Source: Bradyrhizobium sp. NAS80.1
Lineage (GTDB): Bacteria; Pseudomonadota; Alphaproteobacteria; Rhizobiales; Xanthobacteraceae
Assembly: GCF_001908205.1 (NCBI RefSeq)
Contig: NZ_LGHL01000030.1
Span: 1 to 59,822, forward strand
DNA length: 59,822 nt
Reading direction: 5' to 3'
Shown here: one piece after another, positions 27,853-35,951 of the stretch
Position numbering within the stretch: the first letter of the stretch is position 1
Layout of the letters: every line of letters starts with the position of its first letter
Made by a program: the position numbers and the translations under genes
The notes under the pieces: model-generated
Seen by the model: the letters and a program-made list of their open reading frames with translations, nothing else
The model's database searches: none
What the model was told of the DNA's origin: nothing

Positions 27853-28398
27853 ATGACGCCAGCCACATATTCGGCAAGGGAACAGCTCAGGGATGGACGA
27901 CCGGTCCACATCCGCGCACTGAAGCCGGATGACGAAGCCGGCATGCTCGCCGCCATCGACCACACCAACGCGGAGTCGTTGCGGCGTCGCTTCTTCGTCA
28001 CAAAGCGCAATTTCTCAGCGAATGAGAAGGCCTTCTTTCTCAACGTCGATTTCGTCAAGCATGTCGCGCTGGTCGCAGTCGTCGAGGATGAAGGCGGGCC
28101 AACCATCGTCGGCGGCTGTCGTTATATCGTCACGGAACCGGGCGAAGCCGAGGTCGCCTTTGTCGTTATCGACGCGTATCAGGGACAAGGGATCGGAACG
28201 ATGCTGACGTCGCATTTGGCGGGCCTTGCGCGTGAGGCCGGGCTGAAGCAGCTCGCGGCTGATGTGCTGCAGGAAAACACCGCCATGCGTAAAGTGCTCG
28301 GCAAATGCGGCTTCCAGACCGGCCGCAGCGTCGATCCGCAGGTCGTCCACCTGACGCTGCCGCTCGCGTCAACCGCTGGAACCGCCTCCGGCGCCTGA
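27853..28398 (+). CDS. GNAT acetyltransferase similar to the Pat/PatZ acetyltransferase domain
   Basis: 181 aa from the ATG at 27853, preceded by GAGG. The acetyl-CoA loop is QGQGIG (residues 110-115), followed by helix LTSHLAGLAREAGLKQL and LQENTAMRKVLGKCGF. The opening RPVHIRALKPDDEAGMLAAID and ESLRRRFF resemble the GNAT domain that acetylates lysines of acyl-CoA synthetases. Divergent from DUF3141-pta-ackA-fabI across one anaerobox, it may tune acetyl-CoA metabolism post-translationally (inference). Confidence 0.85.
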   Translation: MTPATYSAREQLRDGRPVHIRALKPDDEAGMLAAIDHTNAESLRRRFFVTKRNFSANEKAFFLNVDFVKHVALVAVVEDEGGPTIVGGCRYIVTEPGEAEVAFVVIDAYQGQGIGTMLTSHLAGLAREAGLKQLAADVLQENTAMRKVLGKCGFQTGRSVDPQVVHLTLPLASTAGTASGA

Positions 28399-28447
28399 GA
28401 CGAGCGTCTCGATTGGCCGGCCTTGGGCCGCTCGGCCGATTTCGGAG

Positions 28448-28490
28448 GACGGCGGTGTCCCCTCAACGCCGCCGTCTTCTCTCGCTCTTT
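28448..28490 (+). terminator. Putative rho-independent terminator after the GNAT gene
   Basis: GACGGCGG (28448-28455) pairs with CCGCCGTC (28469-28476), and a T/C-rich run including CTCTTT follows. It lies in the 93-base gap between convergent genes. The loop is long (13 bases), which lowers confidence. Confidence 0.45.
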
Positions 28491-28558
28491 CCTAGTAGCC
28501 GTATGGATATTGACCCGGGCAGACGTAGTTGCCGCGGGCGTCGTAATAGCAGCTGTTG

Positions 28559-28957
28559 TTAGTAGCCGTACGCTCCAGCGGCAGCCGCCCCTGCAACAGC
28601 AGCGGCGCCGTAGCCCCAACCGGGCCGGTAGTAACCGCCGCCATAGCCCGGATAGCCCGGTCGTCCCGCGATGGGGCGACCTGGATACCCCGGACGGCCT
28701 GGACGGCCAGCTATCGGATGGCTGGGGCGCGGCCCGCCCGCAACGCGATAGCCACGACCGCCGTGAACCCGCCCGGCATAAGCACCACCGCCCCGAACGT
28801 GCGCTCCGCGCATACCGCCGCCATGGAAGCCGCCAGCGCGCATACCGCCGCCGTGGAAGCCGCCCCCGCGGCCGCCGCGCGCTAGTGCATCATCGGGAAC
28901 AAGACTGGCCGCGACGAGAATGGCTGCGGCGAGGCCGATCGGACCGTAACGAACCAT
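28559..28957 (-). CDS. Secreted Gly-rich repeat protein, probably truncated at its C-terminus
   Basis: 132 aa from the ATG at 28957. A signal peptide (VRYGPIGLAAAILVAASLVPDDALA) precedes a low-complexity mature part with repeated GGFHGGGMR units, then Pro/Gly/Tyr repeats (GRPGYPG). After the TAA stop, the sequence in the next frame continues NNSCYYDARGNYVCPGQYP and ends in TAG at 28492-28494. That is the conserved ending of such Bradyrhizobium proteins as I recall them. Removing one base (28561) would restore it. An FNR-type box lies about 112 bases upstream. The function is unknown. Confidence 0.7.
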   Translation of the reverse strand: MVRYGPIGLAAAILVAASLVPDDALARGGRGGGFHGGGMRAGGFHGGGMRGAHVRGGGAYAGRVHGGRGYRVAGGPRPSHPIAGRPGRPGYPGRPIAGRPGYPGYGGGYYRPGWGYGAAAVAGAAAAGAYGY

Positions 28958-29331
28958 GGGCATCCTGCTGAAGTTGGAGTGCCGTCGATCCCGCGGATTG
29001 CAGCATTGATGCACCGCCAGCAGCGACAGGCACCAGCCATCACAGTCTGCGGCACCGAACGATCATGCTTGACCTAGATCAAGGCGCGGCTGCGGGACTA
29101 TCAAACGAGCGCGCAGAACCGGAACCGTACCAGCAGAACGCCGGAGACTGTTTGCAGGCGACGCGGCATGGGCAGACGCTGCCCACCTCCGCGACACGGT
29201 TTTGCCGTGCGCGCGATTTGCCATTTCGTCGCATGGCTTTCCAGCCTCGTCGGCATTGCCGCCTCGTCCATGATGAAACATGATGGGTTACGGCCGGTGA
29301 CGACTTTTCTTTGAGAGGTGGAGGTCATAAG
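28958..29331. other. 374-base intergenic region with one anaerobox
   Basis: It holds the divergent promoters of the Gly-rich protein gene and the Tat-exported binding protein. The only recognisable sites are the FNR-type box at 29069-29082, a small GGGCAG/CTGCCC hairpin near 29170, and the GGAGG ribosome binding site before 29332. I found no convincing small ORF or RNA gene. Confidence 0.6.
29069..29082. promoter_or_regulatory. FixK/FNR-type anaerobox upstream of the Gly-rich protein gene
   Basis: TTGACCTAGATCAA has both TTGA and TCAA half-sites. Spacing suits the minus-strand gene at 28957 better than the plus-strand gene at 29332, which starts 250 bases away. Confidence 0.75.
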
Positions 29332-31119
29332 ATGAACGGAGACGAAATCCGCCGGTTCATCGCGGAGGTCAAGCAAGGCACGTTATCGCGACGCTCGTTC
29401 ATCCAGACAATGGCTGCGGTCGGGATCGCAGCGCCGGTCGCAAGCCAGATCCTGATCTGGAACGACGTGGCGATGGCGGACGCCACGCTGCAATACAAGC
29501 CGACCAAGGCCGGCGGCGGCGGCCCGCTCAAGATCCTGGTCTGGCAGGCCCCGACGCTGCTCAATCCGCATTTCGCGATCGGCACCAAGGATCAGGTCGC
29601 CTCGCGCATCTTCTTCGAGCCGCTCGCCGGCTGGGACAAGGAGGGTAACCTCATCCCCTGCCTCGCCGCAGAGGTCCCGACCAAGGCGAACGGCGGCCTC
29701 TCGGCGGACGGCACGAGCGTGACCTGGAAGCTGAAACAGGGCGTGACATGGCACGATGGCAAGCCCTTCACCGCCGACGACGTCGTCTTCACCTGGCAAT
29801 ACGCCGCGGACCTCGCGACGGCCGCGTACACCACGGGATCCTACAAGGACATCACTGTCGAGAAGATCAACGACCACACGGTCAAGGTGATCTTCCAGGC
29901 CCCGACCCCGTTCTGGGCCGACCCTTTCGTCGGCGCGGTCGGCCAGATCCTGCCAAAGCATCATTTCGGCGACTATGCCGGCGCAAAGTCGCGCGACGCG
30001 CCGGGTAATCTGAAGCCGGTCGGCACCGGCCCGTACAAGTTCGTCGAGTTCAAGCCGGGCGACTTGATCAGAGCCGAACGCAACCCCGACTATCACGTCA
30101 AGAACCAGCCGCATTTCGACACGCTCGAGGTCAAGGGCGGCGGCGACGCGGTCTCCGCGGCGCGCGCGGTGCTGCAAACCGGCGAATACGACTATGCCTG
30201 GAACCTGCTGGTGGAGGATGAAGTCCTCAAGCGCATGGAGGCCAGCGGGAAAGGAAAGGTGGAATTCACGCCCTCCGGCGGCGTCGAATTCATCATCCTC
30301 AACACGACGGACCCGTGGACCGAGGTCGACGGCGAGCGCTCCAGCGTCAAGACCAAGCACCCGACGCTGTCCGATCCGGCCGTTCGCCAGGCGATCAACC
30401 TCCTGGTCGATCGCGAGGCGATCAAGAAATTCATCTACGGCCGCGGCGGCATCGCAACGGCGAGCTTCGTCAACGAGCCCGCACAGTTCAAATCGAGCAA
30501 GCTGAGATACGAATTCAACGTCGACAAGGCGAACAAGATCCTGGACGAGGCCGGCTGGACGAAGGGCGCGGACGGCATCCGCGAGAAGGATGGCAAAAAG
30601 CTCAAATACGTCTTCCAGACGTCGATCAACGCCCCGCGCCAGAAGACGCAGGCGATCATCAAGCAGGCCTGCCAGCGCGCGGGCATCGAGATCGAGCTCA
30701 AGTCGGTCACTGCATCGGTGTTCTTCTCGTCGGATGTCGGCAACCCCGACACCTACTCGAAGCTCTATTGCGACATGGAGATGTACAATACGACGCAGCC
30801 GCAGCCCGATCCGGAGCGGTTCCTGAACCAGTGCGTCTCCTGGGAGATCGCCAACAAGGACAACAAGTGGCTCGGCCGAAACGTCTCGCGCTGGTCCGAT
30901 CCCGAGGCCGACAAGGCCTACAAGGCCGCGCAGAAGGAGCTCGATCCGGTCAAGCGCGCCGCGCTGCTGATCAAGGTCAACGAGATCTTCTGCGAGGCCA
31001 ATGTGTTCGTGCCGATCCTCTCGCGCAACATCGTCGGCGGCGCCATCAATAACCTCATGGCCGACATCTCGGGATGGGACGTCACGACCTGGAATCTGGC
31101 GAGCTGGTATCGCAGCTGA
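29332..31119 (+). CDS. Tat-exported peptide/nickel-type ABC substrate-binding protein (SBP_bac_5), orphan
   Basis: 595-aa periplasmic binding protein. The ATG at 29332 has GGAGG nine bases ahead. The signal contains LSRRSFIQTMAAVGIAAP (residues 18-35), a strong twin-arginine motif, so it is probably exported folded. Family 5 features: GTSVTWKLKQGVTWHDGKPFTADDVVFTWQY, KPVGTGPYKFVEF and VRQAINLLVDREAI. No permease or ATPase is adjacent, so partner genes must be elsewhere. Its 3' end overlaps the convergent AraC-type gene by 38 bases. Confidence 0.9.
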   Translation: MNGDEIRRFIAEVKQGTLSRRSFIQTMAAVGIAAPVASQILIWNDVAMADATLQYKPTKAGGGGPLKILVWQAPTLLNPHFAIGTKDQVASRIFFEPLAGWDKEGNLIPCLAAEVPTKANGGLSADGTSVTWKLKQGVTWHDGKPFTADDVVFTWQYAADLATAAYTTGSYKDITVEKINDHTVKVIFQAPTPFWADPFVGAVGQILPKHHFGDYAGAKSRDAPGNLKPVGTGPYKFVEFKPGDLIRAERNPDYHVKNQPHFDTLEVKGGGDAVSAARAVLQTGEYDYAWNLLVEDEVLKRMEASGKGKVEFTPSGGVEFIILNTTDPWTEVDGERSSVKTKHPTLSDPAVRQAINLLVDREAIKKFIYGRGGIATASFVNEPAQFKSSKLRYEFNVDKANKILDEAGWTKGADGIREKDGKKLKYVFQTSINAPRQKTQAIIKQACQRAGIEIELKSVTASVFFSSDVGNPDTYSKLYCDMEMYNTTQPQPDPERFLNQCVSWEIANKDNKWLGRNVSRWSDPEADKAYKAAQKELDPVKRAALLIKVNEIFCEANVFVPILSRNIVGGAINNLMADISGWDVTTWNLASWYRS

Positions 31120-32062
31120 CGGCCGGCGCCTGACGGCCCGGCGGCACTCTCAGGGCGCCGGGCCGCATGCCGTATCTGCGCATGATGGCCTTGCTCAGGG
31201 CGCCTTCGGAAGCATACCCGACCTCGCTCGCGATCTTCGCGATCGGATCGGAGGTTCCGGCGAGCCGCTTGCGCGCGATCGTCAGTCTCAGATCGGACAG
31301 GAACGTCATTGGCGCGATCCCTGCGTGCTTTCGAAAGGCGCGCACCAGCGTCGCGCGCGAGGAAATGGCGATCGCCGCCATCTCGTCGAGCGTCCAGTCC
31401 CGGGCAAGATCATTGAGGATCGCGAGCACGACGCGGGCCGTTGTCCGGTCCTGCAACAACGACACCGTGCCGTTCCCGGAGGCCCTGTCCGCAAGATGGT
31501 CGCGAAGCATCATGACGAACAGGGCCCTCGCGAGATCGGCCACGACCATCTCCGACCCGACCCGTCCTGTGTCCAGTTCCTCACGGATATCGATCAACAG
31601 GTGCCGAAACCGCTCCAGTAACGGCTCGTTCGCCGTGCGAAGGACGATTTCATCGGGAAGGACTGCGATCAGGGGATTCTCATCCGACGTTTCGAACAGG
31701 AACCGGCCACAGAGGAGTTCGGTATCAATTTGAGCGTCGACCGTCGCGCGCTGGCGGACACCGTTTCGGACTTCAGTCGACATCCGCCCCGCAACGCCGC
31801 CCACCCGGCTTCGTACCAGATGACTGTCTCCGTGCGGCAGGAGGAGGATGTCACCAGCTTCAAGCCGCTGCGGGCCCAGGCCCGGCCTCTCGACTACACA
31901 AGAACCGCGCGTGACCATATGGAATTGCGCCCATCCCCTGCCGTTTGGCGCGTGTAACGACTCCCAGCTGCCACCAAATCTGCAGGAATCGTCGATCACA
32001 GGACGAATTCTGAACAGCGGCACCATCGCTTTCAACAATTCGGCGGCTTCCGCTTCCGACAT
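31082..32062 (-). CDS. AraC-family transcriptional regulator with cupin sensor domain
   Basis: 326 aa from the ATG at 32062, which follows AAGGAG by seven bases; longer starts are unlikely. The N-terminal half is a cupin_6-type sensor (FHMVTRGSCVVERPGLGPQRLEAGDILLLPHGDSH). The C-terminal half has two helix-turn-helix units (LDEMAAIAISSRATLVRAFRKHAG and IAKIASEVGYASEGALSKAIMRRYG). It is divergent from an AhpD-like gene over 104 bases, the usual arrangement for a regulator and its target. The inducer is unknown. Confidence 0.9.
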   Translation of the reverse strand: MSEAEAAELLKAMVPLFRIRPVIDDSCRFGGSWESLHAPNGRGWAQFHMVTRGSCVVERPGLGPQRLEAGDILLLPHGDSHLVRSRVGGVAGRMSTEVRNGVRQRATVDAQIDTELLCGRFLFETSDENPLIAVLPDEIVLRTANEPLLERFRHLLIDIREELDTGRVGSEMVVADLARALFVMMLRDHLADRASGNGTVSLLQDRTTARVVLAILNDLARDWTLDEMAAIAISSRATLVRAFRKHAGIAPMTFLSDLRLTIARKRLAGTSDPIAKIASEVGYASEGALSKAIMRRYGMRPGALRVPPGRQAPAVSCDTSSPDSRS

Positions 32063-32166
32063 TCGGCACTCCTTGATCCGCCCGGACATTAGTTCGAGCC
32101 GCCTGGCAATTCCACGGAGCGGCAAGCGCGTCCAGATTAAAGTTCGAGATACGAGCGGAGGGTAAC

Positions 32167-32505
32167 ATGGCAATGCTCGACTGGAACAACTACCGTCGCC
32201 AGGTCGTCGCCGGCGTTGGCGAGATCGGGAAGCTGACACCGGATACAGTCAAGGGTTACGCGACCCTGAGCGGCGCGGGTGCGAAGACTGGTCACCTCGA
32301 TGCAAAGACACGCGAGCTGATCGCGCTCGCCGTCGCAATTAGCCTGCGCTGCGACGGTTGTATCACCGTCCATGCCGCTGAAGCGAAGAAGCACGGAGCG
32401 AGCGAAGCCGAGCTTGCCGAGGCGCTTGGCGTCGCAATCTCGGTAAATGCCGGCGCCGCGCTGGTCTACTCGACCCGGGCGCACGAGGCGTTCAGGGAAG
32501 CCTGA
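32167..32505 (+). CDS. Carboxymuconolactone decarboxylase/AhpD-family protein
   Basis: 112 aa with the AhpD core LDAKTRELIALAVAISLRCDGCITVHAAEAKKHG. Cys62, Cys65 and His69 give the CxxC-x3-H peroxidase motif. GGAGGG precedes the ATG. It is the likely target of the divergent AraC-type regulator and may detoxify a hydroperoxide or reactive aldehyde. The single-gene unit ends 162 bases before soxC. Confidence 0.9.
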   Translation: MAMLDWNNYRRQVVAGVGEIGKLTPDTVKGYATLSGAGAKTGHLDAKTRELIALAVAISLRCDGCITVHAAEAKKHGASEAELAEALGVAISVNAGAALVYSTRAHEAFREA

Positions 32506-32667
32506 ACCAACGAGTGATCGGGCGAATGAGGCCGCGAGTGCTCACGGCTTCTAACAAGACCTAACGAGCAATTTCAGCGGCCTCGGGTAATTGCCACGGC
32601 ATAAAGGCGGCCGCGATCTTTCGACGTGACTCATGAGTAAAGCGCGCTTACCGATAGGGGAGACCGT

Positions 32668-33939
32668 ATGATGTCCAAGGCGCCAATTGATCCATTGCCA
32701 CGACCCGCAAACGTTTCGCGCCGGGGTTTTGTGGGAGGCCTGTCGGCGGGCATCCTGGGCGCGGTCGCGACTGAGGCGGCCGGTGCCGAAACGCTTGCCG
32801 ACGTCCCCGATCGCGGGCCTGGGGCCATTCTGAGCGCTCACAGCGAACGATCCAGATTCGCCAAGATCGATCGCATTCCAGAGGCCGGCCCAGGCAAGCG
32901 CAACATCGACCCTGGCGATACCATCAATTCCAAGACGCCGCATCAGAAGCTGGTGGGAAACCTCACGCCGACCGATCTGCATTACGAGCGTAGCCATTCC
33001 GGCGTGCCCGATATCGATCCCGCGCAACACCGGCTTCTCATCCATGGCATGGTTCAGAAACCGCTGGTCTTCAGCGTCGACGATCTGAAGCGGATGCCAT
33101 CGATCTCGCGCGTCGTTTTCATCGAATGCACCGGCAACGGATGGGAGAACTGGAAAAAGGCCGATCCCGAGCTGACGGTCCAGAACACGCATGGCCTGGT
33201 CAGCACCAACGAATGGACCGGTGTGCCGCTCAAGTTCCTGATCGACCTCGTGAGCAAGGACAAGAGCTCGAGCTGGATGCTTGCGGAGGGCGGAGACGGC
33301 GCGGGCGTCGACCGCAGCATTCCCCTCACCGACGAGATCGTGAACGAGGCTTTCGTCGCCTACGGGCAGAACGGCGAGCCGCTGCGGCCGGCGCATGGCT
33401 TCCCGATGCGGCTGGTAATGCCGGGATTCGAAGGCAACCTCAACATCAAATGGCTGCGCCGCCTGAAGTTCGGCAATCAGCCCTGGATGACGCGCTGGGA
33501 GACGGCGCGCTACACGCAGCTGCTTGCCGACGGCAAGGCGAGGCAATTCCAGCTACGCATGGAAACCAACTCCGTCATCACCCAGCCCTCGGGCATGATG
33601 CAGATCCAGCCGGGTTACAACCGCATCTCCGGTCTCGCCTGGAGCGGCCATGGCAAGATCGCCAAGGTCGAGATCTCGACCGACGGCGCGAAGACCTGGA
33701 CGCAGGCGCAATTGAGCCAACCGGTGTTGTCGAAGGCCCAGGTCCGATTCCAGATGGATTGGGTCTGGGACGGCAAGCCGACCAGGATCGTAAGCCGTTC
33801 AACCGACGACAAAGGCAATGTTCAGCCGGACCGGCAGTCCTTCATCGCCGCGATGGGAACCAATGCGCTGTTTCACTACAACGCCCAGCAGACCTGGAGC
33901 ATCGACGAGGCCGGGAGAGTCCGCAATGTGCTGGCATAA
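32668..33939 (+). CDS. soxC: Sulfite dehydrogenase molybdenum subunit SoxC
   Basis: 423-aa periplasmic molybdopterin enzyme of the sulfite oxidase family. The Tat signal is NVSRRGFVGGLSAGILGAV; Cys154 in FIECTGNGW is the expected Mo ligand; the dimerisation domain starts near residue 300 (MMQIQPGYNRISGLAWSG). It would oxidise sulfite or SoxY-bound sulfane sulfur and pass electrons to the cytochrome encoded next, whose start overlaps its end by 14 bases. No soxXYZAB is present in the window, so sulfite detoxification rather than full thiosulfate oxidation is plausible. ACTCATGAGT at about 32628 is a short palindrome upstream. Confidence 0.92.
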   Translation: MMSKAPIDPLPRPANVSRRGFVGGLSAGILGAVATEAAGAETLADVPDRGPGAILSAHSERSRFAKIDRIPEAGPGKRNIDPGDTINSKTPHQKLVGNLTPTDLHYERSHSGVPDIDPAQHRLLIHGMVQKPLVFSVDDLKRMPSISRVVFIECTGNGWENWKKADPELTVQNTHGLVSTNEWTGVPLKFLIDLVSKDKSSSWMLAEGGDGAGVDRSIPLTDEIVNEAFVAYGQNGEPLRPAHGFPMRLVMPGFEGNLNIKWLRRLKFGNQPWMTRWETARYTQLLADGKARQFQLRMETNSVITQPSGMMQIQPGYNRISGLAWSGHGKIAKVEISTDGAKTWTQAQLSQPVLSKAQVRFQMDWVWDGKPTRIVSRSTDDKGNVQPDRQSFIAAMGTNALFHYNAQQTWSIDEAGRVRNVLA

Positions 33940-34474
33940 CAAACAGCTTATCGCAGCCGTGCTCGGCTTCGGCGTGCTCGCCTCACCGGCGCTGGCTTTC
34001 GACTTCGGGCGTCCGGCGACGCCGGACGAGATCAAGCTGTGGGACATCGACGTCGGGCCGGACGGCAAGGGTCTGCCTGACGGCGCCGGCACGGTGGCAC
34101 AGGGCAAGCAGGTGTTTTCAGACAATTGCGCAGCCTGTCATGGCGACAACGGCCAAGGCGGCATCAAGGATCGTCTCGTTGGAGGACAGGGCACGCTCGC
34201 CTCCGGCATGCCGGTCAAGACTGTCGGCAGCTTCTGGCCCTACGCGACCACGTTGTTCGACTACATTCATCGCGCGATGCCTTATCCGACGCCGGGCTCG
34301 CTCAGCACCGACGACACCTATGCCGTCACCGCCTACATCCTGAGCCTCAACGGCATCGTTCCTGCGGACGCCAAGCTCGACAAGGCCAGCCTGCCGAAAA
34401 TCAGGATGCCCAATCGCGACGGCTTCGTTCCGGAGGCTGAATTCGACCCGGCCCGATTAGCCCGCAAGAAGTGA
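33926..34474 (+). CDS. soxD: Monohaem cytochrome c, SoxD/SorB-like electron acceptor
   Basis: 182 aa from the ATG at 33926, preceded by GGGAGAG and overlapping soxC. A signal peptide (LIAAVLGFGVLASPALA) leads to one haem site, CAACH (Cys68, Cys71, His72), with a distal Met likely in AMPYPTPGSLSTDDTYAVTAYILSLNG. Paracoccus SoxD is dihaem and about twice as long, so this single-haem form is closer to SorB-like or short SoxD proteins. It would take electrons from the SoxC subunit and pass them to the respiratory chain. Confidence 0.88.
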   Translation: MCWHNKQLIAAVLGFGVLASPALAFDFGRPATPDEIKLWDIDVGPDGKGLPDGAGTVAQGKQVFSDNCAACHGDNGQGGIKDRLVGGQGTLASGMPVKTVGSFWPYATTLFDYIHRAMPYPTPGSLSTDDTYAVTAYILSLNGIVPADAKLDKASLPKIRMPNRDGFVPEAEFDPARLARKK

Positions 34475-34481
34475 GCGGGTG

Positions 34482-34955
34482 ATGATGAAGCTTTCGGCAC
34501 TGATCCGGATCTTCGCTCTCGTTGTAGCGACATGTTTATGGGAGACGCAAGCAATGGCCGCAGACGGACTCATCAGCATCAAGAGCAGCTTCGGGCTGGA
34601 CGATACGATGAAGCGGCTCGAAGCCGAGGTGAAGGCCAAGGGCCTCACTGTGTTTGCCCATGTCGATCATGCTGCGGGTGCCGCCGCTGTCGGCCTGCCG
34701 CTGCGACCGACCGATCTCCTGATCTTCGGCAACGCCAAGGGCGGCACGCCGTTGATGCAGCAAGCGCAGACGATCGGCGTCGACCTACCGCTGAGGGCGC
34801 TCGTCTGGCAGGACGACCAAGGCGCGACCTGGCTGTCCTACAACGATCCAGCCTACCTCGCAGGCCGTCACGGCGTTGGCGAGCCGGCGAAGGCGGCCGT
34901 CGAGGCAATGACGGCAGCCTTGCATGCGATAGCGACCAAGGTTACCGCACCGTAG
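34482..34955 (+). CDS. DUF302 domain protein, exported
   Basis: 157 aa with an N-terminal signal peptide (LIRIFALVVATCLWETQAMA). The mature part is a single DUF302 domain: LISIKSSFGLDDTMKRLEAEVKAKGLTVFAHVDHAAGAAAVGLPLRPTDLLIFGNAKGGTPLMQ. DUF302 proteins are common beside sulfur and cytochrome genes, but their function is unsettled. It follows the cytochrome by seven bases (GTG at 34479 or ATG at 34482), so it belongs to the sulfite dehydrogenase operon. Confidence 0.88.
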   Translation: MMKLSALIRIFALVVATCLWETQAMAADGLISIKSSFGLDDTMKRLEAEVKAKGLTVFAHVDHAAGAAAVGLPLRPTDLLIFGNAKGGTPLMQQAQTIGVDLPLRALVWQDDQGATWLSYNDPAYLAGRHGVGEPAKAAVEAMTAALHAIATKVTAP

Positions 34956-35087
34956 CGTGATGCTTGAGCCGCAAGGCACTATGACGAACCGGCGATGCTG
35001 ATCCAGGAACCGGAACCTGATTCGGACGATACTCCGAGGAGCCCGCACTAGCGCAACGCTCGGACATGCCGCGGATCAGCCGTCGGC

Positions 35088-35951
35088 TTAGGTCCGCCGG
35101 ATCGGCGTGTCATGATCCGCAAGTTCGATGAAGACCGGCTGATGATCGGAAGCATCAGTCTTACCGTTGACATCGATGTGACTGACCCGACCGGTCAGAT
35201 CCTCCGTCGCGAAAATGAAGTCGCGACAATCGGGGCCCGCGGTCCATTGTACGTGATCATATAAACCGCAGGTTGGTGACCGCTGCCCGTCGGCATGAAC
35301 GGCTGTCCAGGCGTCGCGATAGTTGAGTCCCGGACGACTGGACCGGTCAATCAACGCGTGCTGCGGATCCGTAACATCGAAGTTGAAATCGCCACACATC
35401 AGGCTCGAGGCAGCGACTGTCTGGCTTTCGTAGGGCTCGTCGGGCTGCCTCGTGGGCGCCTTGGGGCTGGTTGAGGCGTCCTCCTGCAAATCCAGCAGGC
35501 GCGCGATCTGCGCTTCTCGTTGAGCAACCGAGTAATACTCAAGATGCGTATTGACGATGCGCACCGCGCCGAAAGCAGCCTGAACCGTCACCTCCAAAGC
35601 ATGGCGTCGCATGCTGCGGACGCTGCCCGCGCCGGGCCACGGCAGAATGTGGTTGTTGATCTGCAGGACCGGCAGACGCGACAGGGTCATGTTGCCGAAA
35701 CGATGCAACTGGCCTGCTTGATCGACGGTCTCGATCGCAGGCCGGAATATCGGCATATAGCCGGGCAGCAGCGCGGCGAGTTCTGCGCTCTGATCGCCCC
35801 CACCGTCGTGGCTGGAGAAATTCGAGCTCACCTCCTGGAAACAGAAGACGTCTGCATCGGACGTCTCCCTGGCGATCGCGACGATCCTTGCGAGATCGGT
35901 CACGCCGTCGCAGCCCTTGCCGCACTGAATGTTCCAGGTGAGGAGTCGCAT
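35088..35951 (-). CDS. Endonuclease/exonuclease/phosphatase-family hydrolase in a ugp-like operon
   Basis: 287-aa EEP-fold metal-dependent phosphoesterase, with no signal peptide, so cytoplasmic. Motifs in order: LLTWNIQCG (Asn), VFCFQEVS (Glu), NTHLEYYS (His), CGDFNFD (Asp/Asn) and DASDHQPVFI (Asp-His). The ATG overlaps the permease stop (TGATG). In ugp operons this last position is usually taken by a GDPD phosphodiesterase; here an unrelated fold may hydrolyse the imported phosphodiester. Nuclease activity is the alternative. Confidence 0.87.
   Translation of the reverse strand: MRLLTWNIQCGKGCDGVTDLARIVAIARETSDADVFCFQEVSSNFSSHDGGGDQSAELAALLPGYMPIFRPAIETVDQAGQLHRFGNMTLSRLPVLQINNHILPWPGAGSVRSMRRHALEVTVQAAFGAVRIVNTHLEYYSVAQREAQIARLLDLQEDASTSPKAPTRQPDEPYESQTVAASSLMCGDFNFDVTDPQHALIDRSSRPGLNYRDAWTAVHADGQRSPTCGLYDHVQWTAGPDCRDFIFATEDLTGRVSHIDVNGKTDASDHQPVFIELADHDTPIRRT

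Noticed and set aside
28559..29014. Gly-rich repeats as a CRISPR or DNA tandem repeat array
   Set aside because: Repeats are codon-level low complexity within a signal-peptide protein; no spacer-repeat structure.
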